DNA of 64,000 nt from Burkholderiaceae bacterium (GTDB lineage Bacteria; Pseudomonadota; Gammaproteobacteria; Burkholderiales; Burkholderiaceae_C), in assembly GCA_913776825.1 (NCBI GenBank), contig CAJYPV010000017.1, forward strand, positions 183,320 through 247,319, written 5' to 3'. Made by a program: the position numbers and the translations under genes. Shown here in pieces: positions 1 through 8,593 of this stretch (position 1 is the first letter of the stretch; every line of letters starts with the position of its first letter). The notes under the pieces were generated by a model that was not told the origin of the DNA, did not search any database, and saw nothing but the letters and a program-made list of their open reading frames with translations.

Positions 1-1853
1 TTGACGGCGAGGTTGAGGATCGCGTTCTCCAGCTGGTTCGGATCCACATGCGAGCGCCACAAGCCGCCGGCCAGCACCGTCTCCAGTTGCACCGCCCCGC
101 CGAGCGAATGACGCAGCAGATCGGACATGCCGGCCACCAGCCGATTGGCATCCAGCGACTCGGGCTTGAGCGGCTGCTGCCGCGAGAACGCCAGCAATCG
201 CTGCGTCAGCTGCGCGGCGCGCTTGGTGCCGTTGCGCGCGGCGTCGACATAGCGCATGGCATTCGGATCATTCGCCAGGAACTTGCGCGCCAGCAGGTCC
301 AGCGAGCTGACCACCACGGCCAGCATGTTGTTGAAGTCGTGCGCGATGCCACCGGTGAGCTGACCCACGGCTTCCATCTTCTGCGACTGCCGCAGCGCCT
401 CTTCGACCGCCATGCGGCGACCGACTTCGTCGGCGACCCGCCGCTCGAGCGTGTCGTTCAGCTCCCGCAGCGCCAGCTCGGCGCGATGGCGCTCGGTGAC
501 GTCCAGGAACAGCACCGCCACCTGGCGCCGCTCGGGCGGCTCGACCCGGAAGGCCGCCAGTCCGAGGTAGCGACCGGTCATCTCCAGCTCGCGCTCGAAG
601 CGCACCGGCTCGCCGGTGAGCAGCACCTTGCGGTAGATCTCGACCCAGCCCTCGGCCTCATCGGGCACCATCTCCCGCACCTTCTGGCCGACCACATTCG
701 CGATGCCCGCATTCAGCAGATAGGCGGGATTGGCCATCACATGCACATAGTCGCTGAGCGGGCCGTGCGGACCGTCGAGGAACTCGATGACGCAGAAGCC
801 CTCGTCGATGCGGTCGAACAGCGTCTGGAACAGCTGCTCGCTCTCGCGGGCGCGGGCTTCGGCCGCATGCCGCTGGGTGAGGTCCAGCATGGCGCCGATC
901 ATCCGCACCGCTCGGCCGCGCGCATCCCGCAGCACCGAGCCGCGGTCGAAGATCGCCGCATAGCTGCCATCGGCGCGACGGAAGCGGTATTCACCGGTCC
1001 ACGAGGAGCCACTGCCGTCGATCACCGCATGGATGCTGGTCTCGATCCGGGCGCGATCCTCGGGATGGATGTGGTCCAGCCACCAGTCGGCATCGAACTC
1101 CTGCCCGGGATGACCGAACAGGGTGGTCAGCGCCTGGTTCCAGATGACGTGGTTGTCCTCCAGTTGCCAGTCCCAGATGGCATCGTTGGTGGCCAGCGCG
1201 GCGAGCCGATAGCGCTCGGCCAGTTCGTGCTGCGCGGCGTCCTGAACGGCGCGTGCGTCGGCTTCCTGCCGGCGCTGCGCATCCAGACGATCGCGCTCCA
1301 GCAGGCTGGCCTTCAGCGCGGCCTCGCTCTCGGCCAGGCGGCGCTGGGTGAGCACCTTGTCGGTGGTCTCCCACACGGTGCACAGCAATCCGCGAACCAC
1401 GCCGTCGTCGTCCTGCAGCGGAGAAAAAGAGAAGGTGAACCAGGCGGGAGCGGTCTGACCGTGGCGACGCACCGTCAGGGCCAGGTCTTCGCGATAGAGC
1501 GCATGACCGGCGAGGGCCGTGGCGACCAGGTCCTTCACATCCGGCCAGATGTCCGACCAGACCTGGCTCAGCGGAGCCGCCAGCGCCTGCGGATGTTTAT
1601 CCGCGAGGATCGGCACATACGCGTGGTTGTAGACCATGGCCAGCTCAGGCCCCCAGCCCAGCCACATCGGCATCTGGGACTCGAGCATCAGCTCCACCGC
1701 CGCCCTGAGCGGTCGAGGCCAGTGGTCGGGGTCGCCGAGGGTGCTGGCGGGCCAGTCCGCCTGACGGAGCAGCTCTTGCGCCGCAGCGCTGCCCATCAGG
1801 GGGCGGGGGCCAGGCGGCCGCTGAGGGGCCGCTGGCAGATCGTTGTGTTCCAT
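1..1853 (-). CDS. PAS-domain sensor histidine kinase (3' end outside window)
   Basis: This is the N-terminal 617 residues of a sensor kinase; the gene runs off the left edge. Translating the minus strand from the ATG at 1853 gives no stop. Residues about 10-150 form a PAS-like sensor (MWLGWGPEL), followed by PAS/PAC units at about 215-330 and 335-460, a short coiled linker and a HisKA domain. The H-box GGIAHDFNNM puts the phospho-acceptor at His505, and the start of the N-box (VDPNQLENAILNLAVN) reaches the edge. No membrane segment is visible, so it is probably cytoplasmic. This H-box type is common in hybrid kinases with a C-terminal receiver, which cannot be checked here. The input signal is unknown. 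A GCATCC-n7-GGATGC inverted repeat lies just upstream at 1871-1889. Confidence 0.9.
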   Translation of the reverse strand, partial: MEHNDLPAAPQRPPGPRPLMGSAAAQELLRQADWPASTLGDPDHWPRPLRAAVELMLESQMPMWLGWGPELAMVYNHAYVPILADKHPQALAAPLSQVWSDIWPDVKDLVATALAGHALYREDLALTVRRHGQTAPAWFTFSFSPLQDDDGVVRGLLCTVWETTDKVLTQRRLAESEAALKASLLERDRLDAQRRQEADARAVQDAAQHELAERYRLAALATNDAIWDWQLEDNHVIWNQALTTLFGHPGQEFDADWWLDHIHPEDRARIETSIHAVIDGSGSSWTGEYRFRRADGSYAAIFDRGSVLRDARGRAVRMIGAMLDLTQRHAAEARARESEQLFQTLFDRIDEGFCVIEFLDGPHGPLSDYVHVMANPAYLLNAGIANVVGQKVREMVPDEAEGWVEIYRKVLLTGEPVRFERELEMTGRYLGLAAFRVEPPERRQVAVLFLDVTERHRAELALRELNDTLERRVADEVGRRMAVEEALRQSQKMEAVGQLTGGIAHDFNNMLAVVVSSLDLLARKFLANDPNAMRYVDAARNGTKRAAQLTQRLLAFSRQQPLKPESLDANRLVAGMSDLLRHSLGGAVQLETVLAGGLWRSHVDPNQLENAILNLAV

Positions 1854-2149
1854 CGCGGCCGTCACTCGGTGCATCCTGACGTTGGATGCTTCGGGCCAGT
1901 ATCTCACGCACGTTGTCGTCGACCCTGACCGCAACGGCGCGCCATCGCCCCCTCTGTCACCGCCCGCTCACGATCGCGCTGAAGGTCTGTCGCCCGCGCT
2001 TCAGGCCTTCCCAAGACGCGGCGGTGGCGCTTCAATTGCCCAGGATGTGATGCACCGTGCGGGTGCTGGCCGGACGACGGGCAGCGCCCATCGCCGCGTC
2101 GCGCGCGCGCCGGCGCCCTGCCCTGTTCCACTGATGAAAGACTCCCTCG

Positions 2150-3316
2150 ATGGTCAAGCGATCTGCCGCTGCGTCTCTGAGATCCGCCTGGCAACGGAGC
2201 ATGCGTGCCATGACGCGCCAGGTGGTGAAGGCGATGAAGACCTCGGCGCCGTCGGTCAAGGCCCGCGCCGTGGGTGGGCCGGACACGCCGCTGCGTCGTG
2301 TGATGTCGGCCGCCACAGGAACGCCTCACGCGCCGTCCGAACCACCGCCCGGTCCCGGCGAATGGATCGTCGGACTGGCGACCCTCGGCACTGGCGCGCG
2401 ACGATTCCGTCTGTACCGCCCGCCTGGTGTCGCACCGGGCGAGCGCCTGCCGCTGTTGGTGATGCTGCACGGCTGCGGGCAGGATGCCGAGGACTTCGCC
2501 CGCAGCACCCGCATGAACCGCGTCGCCGACCGGGAGCGTTTCCTGGTGCTGTATCCGGAGCAGAGCCGGCTGGCCAATCCGCAGAACTGCTGGAACTGGT
2601 TCGAGATCGAGTCGGGTCGCGCGCTGGGCGAGGCGGCGCTCATCCTCGCGGCGGTTGATCAGGTCGGCCTGCTGCACGGCGCGGACCGCCACCGCGTGGC
2701 CATCGCGGGCCTGTCCGCCGGCGCCGGCATGGCCGCGCTGCTGGCGGCCCGGCATCCCGAGCGCTTCAAGGCGGTGGCCATGCACTCGGGCGTGCCGCCG
2801 GGCGCCGCGCAGACGGCCAGCGCAGCCTGGCGAGCGATGAAGGGACAGCATCTGCGCGCCGCGCTCAAGAGCGTGGCGACGCCCGCAGGGACGCCATCGG
2901 CCCGCGCCAGCGGTGTCGGTGACCGGCGTCGAGGGGTCGGCGATGGCGATGGCGCGGTGCCGATGTCTTCCGACGCCAGCACGGCGGCGCCCGCCGTGCG
3001 ACCGCCGCTGCTGGTCATCCACGGCGAGGCGGATCGTGTGGTCGTGCCGGGCAATGGCCTGGCGGCCGCGATGCAATGGGCGCTGGTGGCCGGTGCGCCG
3101 ACGCAGCGCTCACGCACGGTGCGGCGCGGGCGTCGTCATCCGATGACGGTCACGGACTTCAAGCGCGGCGCGCACACGGCCGCGACGCTCGTGTCCATCG
3201 ACGGTCTGGGCCACGCCTGGAGCGGCGGCGCCGCGAAGGAACCCTTCAGCGATGCCGACGGACCTGATGCCTCGCGCATGGTGTGGCGGTTTGTGGCGAA
3301 GCACTTCAGAGGGTGA
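2150..3316 (+). CDS. PHB depolymerase-family esterase (alpha/beta hydrolase)
   Basis: A 388-residue alpha/beta hydrolase of the esterase_PHB/LpqC type, which hydrolyses polyester or aromatic ester bonds. The oxyanion segment MLHGCGQD is near residue 105, the nucleophile elbow GLSAG contains Ser189, the acid is probably the Asp of HGEADRVV, and the catalytic His is in GLGHAW near residue 353. The basic, alanine-rich N-terminus is usual for this group, and no classical signal peptide is seen, so a role on intracellular PHB oligomers or an unrelated ester is open. An Arg/Gly-rich insertion at about 245-285 (RRGVGDGDGA) looks like low-complexity expansion. The start has no clear Shine-Dalgarno; the ATG at 2210, preceded by GGAG, is an alternative. 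It is convergent with the next gene. Confidence 0.85.
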   Translation: MVKRSAAASLRSAWQRSMRAMTRQVVKAMKTSAPSVKARAVGGPDTPLRRVMSAATGTPHAPSEPPPGPGEWIVGLATLGTGARRFRLYRPPGVAPGERLPLLVMLHGCGQDAEDFARSTRMNRVADRERFLVLYPEQSRLANPQNCWNWFEIESGRALGEAALILAAVDQVGLLHGADRHRVAIAGLSAGAGMAALLAARHPERFKAVAMHSGVPPGAAQTASAAWRAMKGQHLRAALKSVATPAGTPSARASGVGDRRRGVGDGDGAVPMSSDASTAAPAVRPPLLVIHGEADRVVVPGNGLAAAMQWALVAGAPTQRSRTVRRGRRHPMTVTDFKRGAHTAATLVSIDGLGHAWSGGAAKEPFSDADGPDASRMVWRFVAKHFRG

Positions 3317-3372
3317 GGCCCCGCGCGCAGTAGAGAGCGCTGGGAGCGCCGGAAGCCTGGGAAGTCCCCGGG

Positions 3373-3444
3373 AATCAGGCGATCAGGCGATCAGGCGATC
3401 AGGCGATCAGGCGATCAGCCGATCAAGCGATCAGCCGATCACGC
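3373..3444. repeat. 8-bp tandem repeat (GATCAGGC)n, nine units
   Basis: Nine consecutive 8-bp units: AATCAGGC, four perfect GATCAGGC (3381-3412), then GATCAGCC, GATCAAGC, GATCAGCC and GATCACGC. It fills the gap between two convergent genes, and the last unit contains the TGA stop (3439-3441) of the minus-strand TPR gene. Each unit carries a GATC tetramer. A gain or loss of units would not change either reading frame. Unit decay is confined to the right side, as in a slippage-generated microsatellite. Confidence 0.9.
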
Positions 3445-4587
3445 CTCCAGCCCACTGCCCGCGAGCAGGTCGCGCCACTGCAATTGCTGCGCGTTGAACT
3501 GGGTCCAGGCCGCATCGGCCAGCGCCTGATGACGATCTGCATCGGCGGTCTGGCCGAGCAGGCGGAAGGTCTGCGCCAGCCGGCTGTGGGTGATGGCGCG
3601 ATCATCGAGTTCGCACGTGGGATCGAGCTCCACCTCGGCTTCGCGCGCCTGCTGCAACGCATGCTCGGTCTGTCCGCAATTGGCGCGGCACCAGGCCAGG
3701 TCGGACAGCAGGCTGCTGCCCAGCCGCTCCAGCCCCAGCGACATCGCCTGCGGCAGATGCTGCTCGTACAGCTGGCGGGCTTCCTCGAAGCGGGCCTGCA
3801 CCGTCAGCACCTGCGCGCGCAGGACCGGGGTCAGGTCGTTCATCATGGCGGCGCCGACGGCCTCGTCATAGTGACGGACCGAATCCACGCTCAGCAGCAG
3901 CTCGGAGCCCCGCGCCGCCGGACTGCACAGGCTTTCGCGCCGCATCTGCGCCGCACGCATGCCGGCCATGTTGAACATCAGCGCGGACAGCGTCGCATCG
4001 TCGCCCTCGCTGGCCGCATGCCGGCGGGCGCGCAGATACCAGCGCTGCGCGGCTTCGCTGTCGCCGGCGTAATGCCAGGACAAGCCCATCGCCATGCACA
4101 CCCGCGATTGCGCGACGTGATGCTCCGGCTGCGCCGCCGCCAGGCAGCGACGCGCGAAATCCACCGCCGCGGCCGGCTCGTGCCGAATGAACGCCAACTG
4201 CGACAGCCAGGCGCAGGACAAGGCCTCCACCTCCACCAGATTCGGCTGTCCGGTCGCGATGGTGAGCGCGCGCAGGATGCGATCCTGGGCCTGCTGCACC
4301 GCGAAGCCGTTGTAGTAGCTCATCAGGCCTTCCGCCAGATGCAGCCAGGCGCCGATCTCGGGATGCGGGTGCTGGAACGACAGCTGATGCAGCGACGTCA
4401 GCGCTTCGCGCGCTTCTGACAGCGCGCCGTGGCGACCGAGCAGCATCGCGCGCTTGGCGCGGGCACCGGCCGACGCCATCGGCGACGCGGCGGAGGCGAT
4501 GTCCTTGTCGAGCTGCTTGAGCAGGCGTGACTTGATCGCCGTACCGGCGGCGGGATGAGCGGCGGCAGTGGCTGAGGCGGCGTCCAT
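3439..4587 (-). CDS. TPR-like helical repeat protein, function unknown
   Basis: A 382-residue soluble protein made almost wholly of amphipathic helix pairs with TPR-like spacing (for example the stretches around CRANCGQTEHALQQAREAE and ARFEEARQLYEQHL). No catalytic domain, signal peptide or membrane segment is seen. It starts 7 bp after the purC stop, so it is probably co-transcribed with purC, in the position where related genomes usually carry purE/purK. Such proteins act as interaction scaffolds; C-terminal halves of LuxR/MalT or cyclase-type regulators look similar, but no DNA-binding or cyclase part is present. The product is certainly coding by composition and length, but the function is not recognised. 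Confidence 0.75.
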   Translation of the reverse strand: MDAASATAAAHPAAGTAIKSRLLKQLDKDIASAASPMASAGARAKRAMLLGRHGALSEAREALTSLHQLSFQHPHPEIGAWLHLAEGLMSYYNGFAVQQAQDRILRALTIATGQPNLVEVEALSCAWLSQLAFIRHEPAAAVDFARRCLAAAQPEHHVAQSRVCMAMGLSWHYAGDSEAAQRWYLRARRHAASEGDDATLSALMFNMAGMRAAQMRRESLCSPAARGSELLLSVDSVRHYDEAVGAAMMNDLTPVLRAQVLTVQARFEEARQLYEQHLPQAMSLGLERLGSSLLSDLAWCRANCGQTEHALQQAREAEVELDPTCELDDRAITHSRLAQTFRLLGQTADADRHQALADAAWTQFNAQQLQWRDLLAGSGLEA

Positions 4588-4594
4588 GCCGGCC

Positions 4595-5491
4595 TCAGCG
4601 GGTGAGGCGCTCGAGCGCTTCCTGATACTTGCTCGCCGTGTTGGCGATCACCTCGGCCGGCAGCGTCGGCGGCGGCGCCACCTTGCCCCAGGGCTGGCCG
4701 TTCACCGTGGCCTGCTCCAGCCAGTCGCGCAGGAACTGCTTGTCATAGCTGGGCGGGTTGCCGCCGACCGCATAGCTGTCGGCCGGCCAGTAGCGCGACG
4801 AATCGGGCGTGAGCACCTCGTCCATCAGCGTGAGCGTGCCGTCGGCATCGAGGCCGAACTCGAACTTGGTGTCCGCAATGATGATGCCCTTGGTCAGCGC
4901 ATAGTCTGCCGCGCGCTGATAGAGCTGGATGGAGATGTCACGCACCCGCTCGGCCAGCTCGCGACCGATGATCTGCACACAGCGATCGAAATCGATGTTC
5001 TCGTCATGGTCGCCCATCTCGGCCTTGGTGGCGGGCGTGAAGATCGGCTGCGGCAGCTTGCTTGCGTTCTGCAGACCGGCCGGCAGCGACACGCCGCAGA
5101 CCTGGCCGCTCGTCTTGTATTCCGCCCAGCCACTGCCGGCCAGGTAGCCGCGCACCACGGCCTCGATCGGCAGCGGCTTCAGGCGCTTGACCAGCATCGC
5201 GCGGCCGCGCACCTGGTCTTTCTCGACGTCGGTCACGACCGACAGCGGATCGTCACCGGTCAGGTGATTCGGGACGATGCCGTCCAGCTTGTCGAACCAG
5301 AACAGCGCCATCTGCGTCAGCAAGGCGCCCTTGCCCGGAATCGGCTCGTTCATGATGACGTCGAAGGCCGAAATGCGGTCCGAGGCGATCATCAGGATGC
5401 GGTCCTCGCCGACCGCATAGTTCTCACGCACCTTGCCGCGCGCAATCAGGGGAAGGGAGCTGATGGAGGAAGTGTGCAGAGCGGCGGTCAT
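4595..5491 (-). CDS. purC: Phosphoribosylaminoimidazole-succinocarboxamide synthase
   Basis: SAICAR synthetase, which joins CAIR and aspartate with ATP in step 8 of purine synthesis. The 298-residue length matches the longer yeast-like form rather than the 237-residue E. coli form. Family motifs are clear: [12 protein letters not shown] (ATP loop) near residue 18, SDRISAFD near 36, [11 protein letters not shown] near 112, and IADTKFEFG near 205 with the following [14 protein letters not shown]. It lies downstream of fba and the cyclotransferase-like gene on the same strand, a typical Burkholderiales neighbourhood. The ATG at 5491 fits the family N-terminus. Confidence 0.97.
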   Translation of the reverse strand: MTAALHTSSISSLPLIARGKVRENYAVGEDRILMIASDRISAFDVIMNEPIPGKGALLTQMALFWFDKLDGIVPNHLTGDDPLSVVTDVEKDQVRGRAMLVKRLKPLPIEAVVRGYLAGSGWAEYKTSGQVCGVSLPAGLQNASKLPQPIFTPATKAEMGDHDENIDFDRCVQIIGRELAERVRDISIQLYQRAADYALTKGIIIADTKFEFGLDADGTLTLMDEVLTPDSSRYWPADSYAVGGNPPSYDKQFLRDWLEQATVNGQPWGKVAPPPTLPAEVIANTASKYQEALERLTR

Positions 5492-5570
5492 GAGCGGACG
5501 GCGCGGAGCCGACGAGGCGGGAAAGCGCGGATTTTAGGGGCGTCGCATGACCCTGAAGCGACGATGTCCC

Positions 5571-6041
5571 TCAGTCGCGCAACACCGGCGGCACCGCCGG
5601 CGGATCGCCGGCCGCGCCGAGCGCATCGAAGCCCACATAGCGGGCCATGAAACGCGCCTTGCCTTCGCGCTCGAAGCGCTGCTCATCCCAGGCGCCCGGG
5701 CCCAGCGGATGCGCGGGCAGGTCGCGATACAGATAGGTCCAGGCCCGCATCCAGCGGCCATCGGGCACCGTCACCAGCACCTCGTGGCGCTCATAGGCCT
5801 CGCCCTCGAACGCATCGAGGCGCGCCCAGGCGGTCTCGGGCAGATCCAGATAGAGCCGCCCGGCCACCGCCTGGCCTTTGGCGGGGACCATGCCCGGATA
5901 GTCCTGTCCCAGGACCGGATGCCGCGCATGGTCGGCGAGCGTCGCGGGCAGCGACGCGCGCTGCAGCAGGCGCGGGTCGGCGCAGACCCGGGCCATGATG
6001 TCGGCCCACATCAGCGAACCGTAGGTGAAGGCATGCGCCAT
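5571..6041 (-). CDS. Gamma-glutamylcyclotransferase-like (AIG2/GGCT fold) protein
   Basis: A 156-residue cytoplasmic protein. The N-terminal YGSLMW motif is the substrate-binding loop of the GGCT/AIG2 fold, and FEGEAYERHEV near residue 100 supplies the conserved glutamate expected to act as acid/base. Relatives cleave gamma-glutamyl amines or dipeptides to 5-oxoproline, but many bacterial members are unassigned, so substrate is open. It sits between fba (42 bp upstream) and purC (79 bp downstream) on the same strand, so it is probably read as part of the fba transcript. Confidence 0.82.
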   Translation of the reverse strand: MAHAFTYGSLMWADIMARVCADPRLLQRASLPATLADHARHPVLGQDYPGMVPAKGQAVAGRLYLDLPETAWARLDAFEGEAYERHEVLVTVPDGRWMRAWTYLYRDLPAHPLGPGAWDEQRFEREGKARFMARYVGFDALGAAGDPPAVPPVLRD

Positions 6042-6082
6042 GAGCGGGTCTCGTGTCCTGCCGCCGGCACCTGCCGTCGTCC

Positions 6083-7147
6083 TTACTGGACGACCTGAGC
6101 CAGTTCGCCGTTGGCGTAGGCCTTGGCGGTGTCCACCAGCGAGCGCGGCTTGATCTTGCCGGCCTGGCCTTCGCAGTTGAACTCGATGTAGCGCTGCTTG
6201 CAGACCATCTTGGCCGCTTCACGCGCCGGCTTCAGCCATTCGCGGGCGTCGAACTTCTCGGGGTTCTCGGCCAGGAACTTGCGCACCGCGCCGGTCATCG
6301 CCAGGCGGATGTCGGTGTCGATGTTGATCTTGCGAACGCCATACTTGATGGCTTCCTGGATCTCCTCGACCGGCACGCCGTAGGTTTCCTTCATGTTGCC
6401 GCCGTACTGGCGAATGACTTCCAGCAGCTCCTGCGGCACCGAGGACGAGCCGTGCATCACCAGATGGGTGTTGGGAATGCGGGCGTGGATTTCCTTGACG
6501 CGGCTGATCGCGAGGATGTCGCCGGTGGGCTTGCGGGTGAACTTGTAGGCGCCATGGCTGGTGCCGATGGCGATGGCCAGCGCATCCAGACCCGTCGCCT
6601 TGACGAACTGCGCGGCTTCTTCAGGGTCGGTCAGCAGCGAGGCATGATCCAGCACGCCTTCGGCGCCGATGCCGTCTTCCTCACCGGCCATGCCGGTTTC
6701 CAGGGAACCGAGGCAGCCCAGCTCACCTTCCACCGTCACGCCGACCCGGTGGGCCAGTTGCACGACCTGGCGGGTGACGTCGATGTTGTAGTCGAACGAC
6801 GCGGGCGTCTTGCCGTCGGGCATCAGCGAGCCGTCCATCATCACCGAGCTGAAGCCCAGGTCGATCGCGCCCTGGCAGATGGCCGGGGTCTGGCCGTGAT
6901 CCTGGTGCATCACCAGCGGAATGTGCGGATAGGCTTCCACCGCCGCCTGGATCAGGTGCTTGATGAAGGCTTCCCCCGCGTACTTGCGGGCACCGGCGCT
7001 GGCTTGCAGGATGACCGGGGCATTGACCTCATCGGCAGCGGCCATCACGGCCTGGACCTGCTCGAGGTTGTTGACGTTGAACGCTGGAATGCCATAGCCG
7101 TGTTCGGCGGCATGGTCCAGCAACTGGCGCATCGAAACGAGTGCCAT
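6083..7147 (-). CDS. fba: Class II fructose-1,6-bisphosphate aldolase (Calvin-type)
   Basis: Zinc-dependent aldolase that interconverts fructose-1,6-bisphosphate with DHAP and glyceraldehyde-3-phosphate. The 354-residue length and N-terminus [19 protein letters not shown] match the CbbA/Calvin subtype. Visible landmarks are [12 protein letters not shown], the zinc ligand segment VMHQDHGQT near residue 82, GELGCLGS, and the NIDTDIRLA phosphate/substrate region near residue 285. I chose the ATG at 7147 over an upstream in-frame ATG because GGAG lies just ahead and the family begins here. It is probably the first gene of fba-GGCT-purC-TPR. A TAGAAT -10-like box sits near 7230-7235. Confidence 0.96.
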   Translation of the reverse strand: MALVSMRQLLDHAAEHGYGIPAFNVNNLEQVQAVMAAADEVNAPVILQASAGARKYAGEAFIKHLIQAAVEAYPHIPLVMHQDHGQTPAICQGAIDLGFSSVMMDGSLMPDGKTPASFDYNIDVTRQVVQLAHRVGVTVEGELGCLGSLETGMAGEEDGIGAEGVLDHASLLTDPEEAAQFVKATGLDALAIAIGTSHGAYKFTRKPTGDILAISRVKEIHARIPNTHLVMHGSSSVPQELLEVIRQYGGNMKETYGVPVEEIQEAIKYGVRKINIDTDIRLAMTGAVRKFLAENPEKFDAREWLKPAREAAKMVCKQRYIEFNCEGQAGKIKPRSLVDTAKAYANGELAQVVQ

Positions 7148-7557
7148 GTGAGATCTCCGAGGAAGTGAAAAATCCTGGGCCGCGGACCGACGCTGCAAGC
7201 TCGCCGTAACCACGCCGTAACTGCGGCAGATTCTAGCCAGCAGGGAAGCCAGCGCCTGTAACGACACCCAAACCGGGGCCTGTCGTCACCCGCCGCCTCC
7301 CCCACTCGCGGGTCTGTTCGGTTGCGTACAGTCCAAGGGGGCCGGTAGGCTGTCAGCCAGCCACGGCGGGTTGACCGTCCCGGCCCGACGTCCGCCGACG
7401 CCGCCCCCACGCTGGCGCGCCAGCAAGTGCCGTGCCTTGGTCGGCCGGTCAGCGCGCCAGCCGCCCACGGGCGCCGCGTCGACGTCCCCGGGATCAGCCT
7501 CCTGGAGGCTGGCGGACCGTTGTCATCCTGCCCGTTGTCCGGCTCACCAGGAGTGCC
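7148..7557. other. Divergent intergenic region, fba / DUF4325 gene
   Basis: A 410-bp gene-free stretch between two divergent starts. It must hold promoters for both. On the fba side a TAGAAT hexamer (complement of 7230-7235) is the only good -10 candidate, without a convincing -35. On the plus side CAGCCTCC/GGAGGCTG (7495-7502 / 7504-7511) is a close inverted repeat about 47 bp ahead of the start. No conserved small gene was recognised. Confidence 0.5.
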
Positions 7558-8577
7558 ATGACCCGACTTGCGATCGACCAGCTCACGCTCTGGATCACTG
7601 CCGCCGCCAACGAGCATGCGCTGGATCTGGCCGCCCATGTGGAGGAACGCACCGGGGCGAGCCACCGGGCCGCGGTGGCCGCCTTGAGACGATTGGTGGA
7701 TGCCGGCTGGCTGACCCGCTCCGGCAGCGCGCGCCGGCCGGTGTATGCGCCGGGCCATCTGCGCCAGGTGGTGCGCAGCTACACGCTGCACCAATTGCAG
7801 GAGGATGTGGTCTGGCAGCGGGACTTTGCGCCCCATCTTGCGCTGCCACGGCATGTGCAGCGCATGGTCCAGCATGGCTTCACCGAACTGGTGAACAACG
7901 CGATCGATCACAGCGGCGGGACCAGCGTGACGGTGTCGCTGCGCCAGACGCCCAGCCATGCGCAGCTGCTGGTCTCCGACGACGGCTGCGGCGTGTTCGA
8001 GAAGATCTGCGACACCTATGAACTCACCGATGCGCAGCATGCGATGCTGGAATTGAGCAAGGGCCGGCTCACCACCCAGCCGCAGGCGCACACCGGTCGC
8101 GGGCTGTTCTTCAGCTCGCAACTGGCCGATGTGTTCGACATCCACGCCAACGGCAAAGCCTTTCAGCGCCGCGCCTGGGAGGGCAATGCCTGGGCCGCCG
8201 GACGCGGGCTGCCGCGTCAGGGCAGCTCGATCTACATGGCGGTCGCGCTGTCGACCACCCGCACGCTGGAGCAGGTGCTGGGTCAATGGAGTGTGGATGG
8301 CAGCGGCATTGCCTTCGATCAGACCCGGGTGATGCTGAACCTGGTGGTGGGACCGGGCCAGATGCTGGATTCAAGAGCCCAAGCGCGGCGCGTGGCCGCA
8401 CGGCTGCCGCAGTTCAAGCGGGCGGAAGTGGACTTCACCGGCGTGGAGGATGTCGGCCACGCCTTTGCGGATGAGCTGTTCCGGGTCTTCGCCCGGGCCC
8501 ATCAGCAGCTGGAACTGGTGCCGCTCAACATGACGCCGCGCGTGGCCGCGCTGGTGCGCGCGGCCCGCGACAGCTGA
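7558..8577 (+). CDS. GHKL ATPase with C-terminal DUF4325 (STAS-like) domain
   Basis: A 339-residue soluble protein in three parts. Residues about 5-75 look like a winged helix (alternating helices ending in RRLVDAGWLTRSG, then PVYAPG). Residues 100-235 are a histidine-kinase-type ATP-binding domain: N-box ELVNNAIDHSGG near 111, G1-box VSDDGCGVF near 138 and G2-like HTGRGLFF near 178, without any HisKA phospho-acceptor. Residues 245-330 match the STAS-like DUF4325 pattern (FKRAEVDFTGVEDVGHAFADELFRVF). An anti-sigma-like kinase and an antagonist-like domain on one chain suggest signalling by partner switching, but no target is known. AGGAG seven bases before the ATG decides the start. It is an isolated plus-strand gene within a minus-strand metabolic block. 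Confidence 0.85.
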   Translation: MTRLAIDQLTLWITAAANEHALDLAAHVEERTGASHRAAVAALRRLVDAGWLTRSGSARRPVYAPGHLRQVVRSYTLHQLQEDVVWQRDFAPHLALPRHVQRMVQHGFTELVNNAIDHSGGTSVTVSLRQTPSHAQLLVSDDGCGVFEKICDTYELTDAQHAMLELSKGRLTTQPQAHTGRGLFFSSQLADVFDIHANGKAFQRRAWEGNAWAAGRGLPRQGSSIYMAVALSTTRTLEQVLGQWSVDGSGIAFDQTRVMLNLVVGPGQMLDSRAQARRVAARLPQFKRAEVDFTGVEDVGHAFADELFRVFARAHQQLELVPLNMTPRVAALVRAARDS

Positions 8578-8593
8578 GTTCGGCCTCGCCGCC

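Noticed and set aside
48..1928. Long plus-strand open frame of 626 codons at the left edge
   Set aside because: It is the antisense of the histidine kinase. Its product is His/Gln/Arg-rich composition noise, while the minus strand shows a complete H-box and PAS motifs.
3373..3444. GATCAGGC repeat as a CRISPR array or origin iterons
   Set aside because: Units are directly tandem with no spacers, there are no cas genes, and no replication gene or AT-rich element is near.
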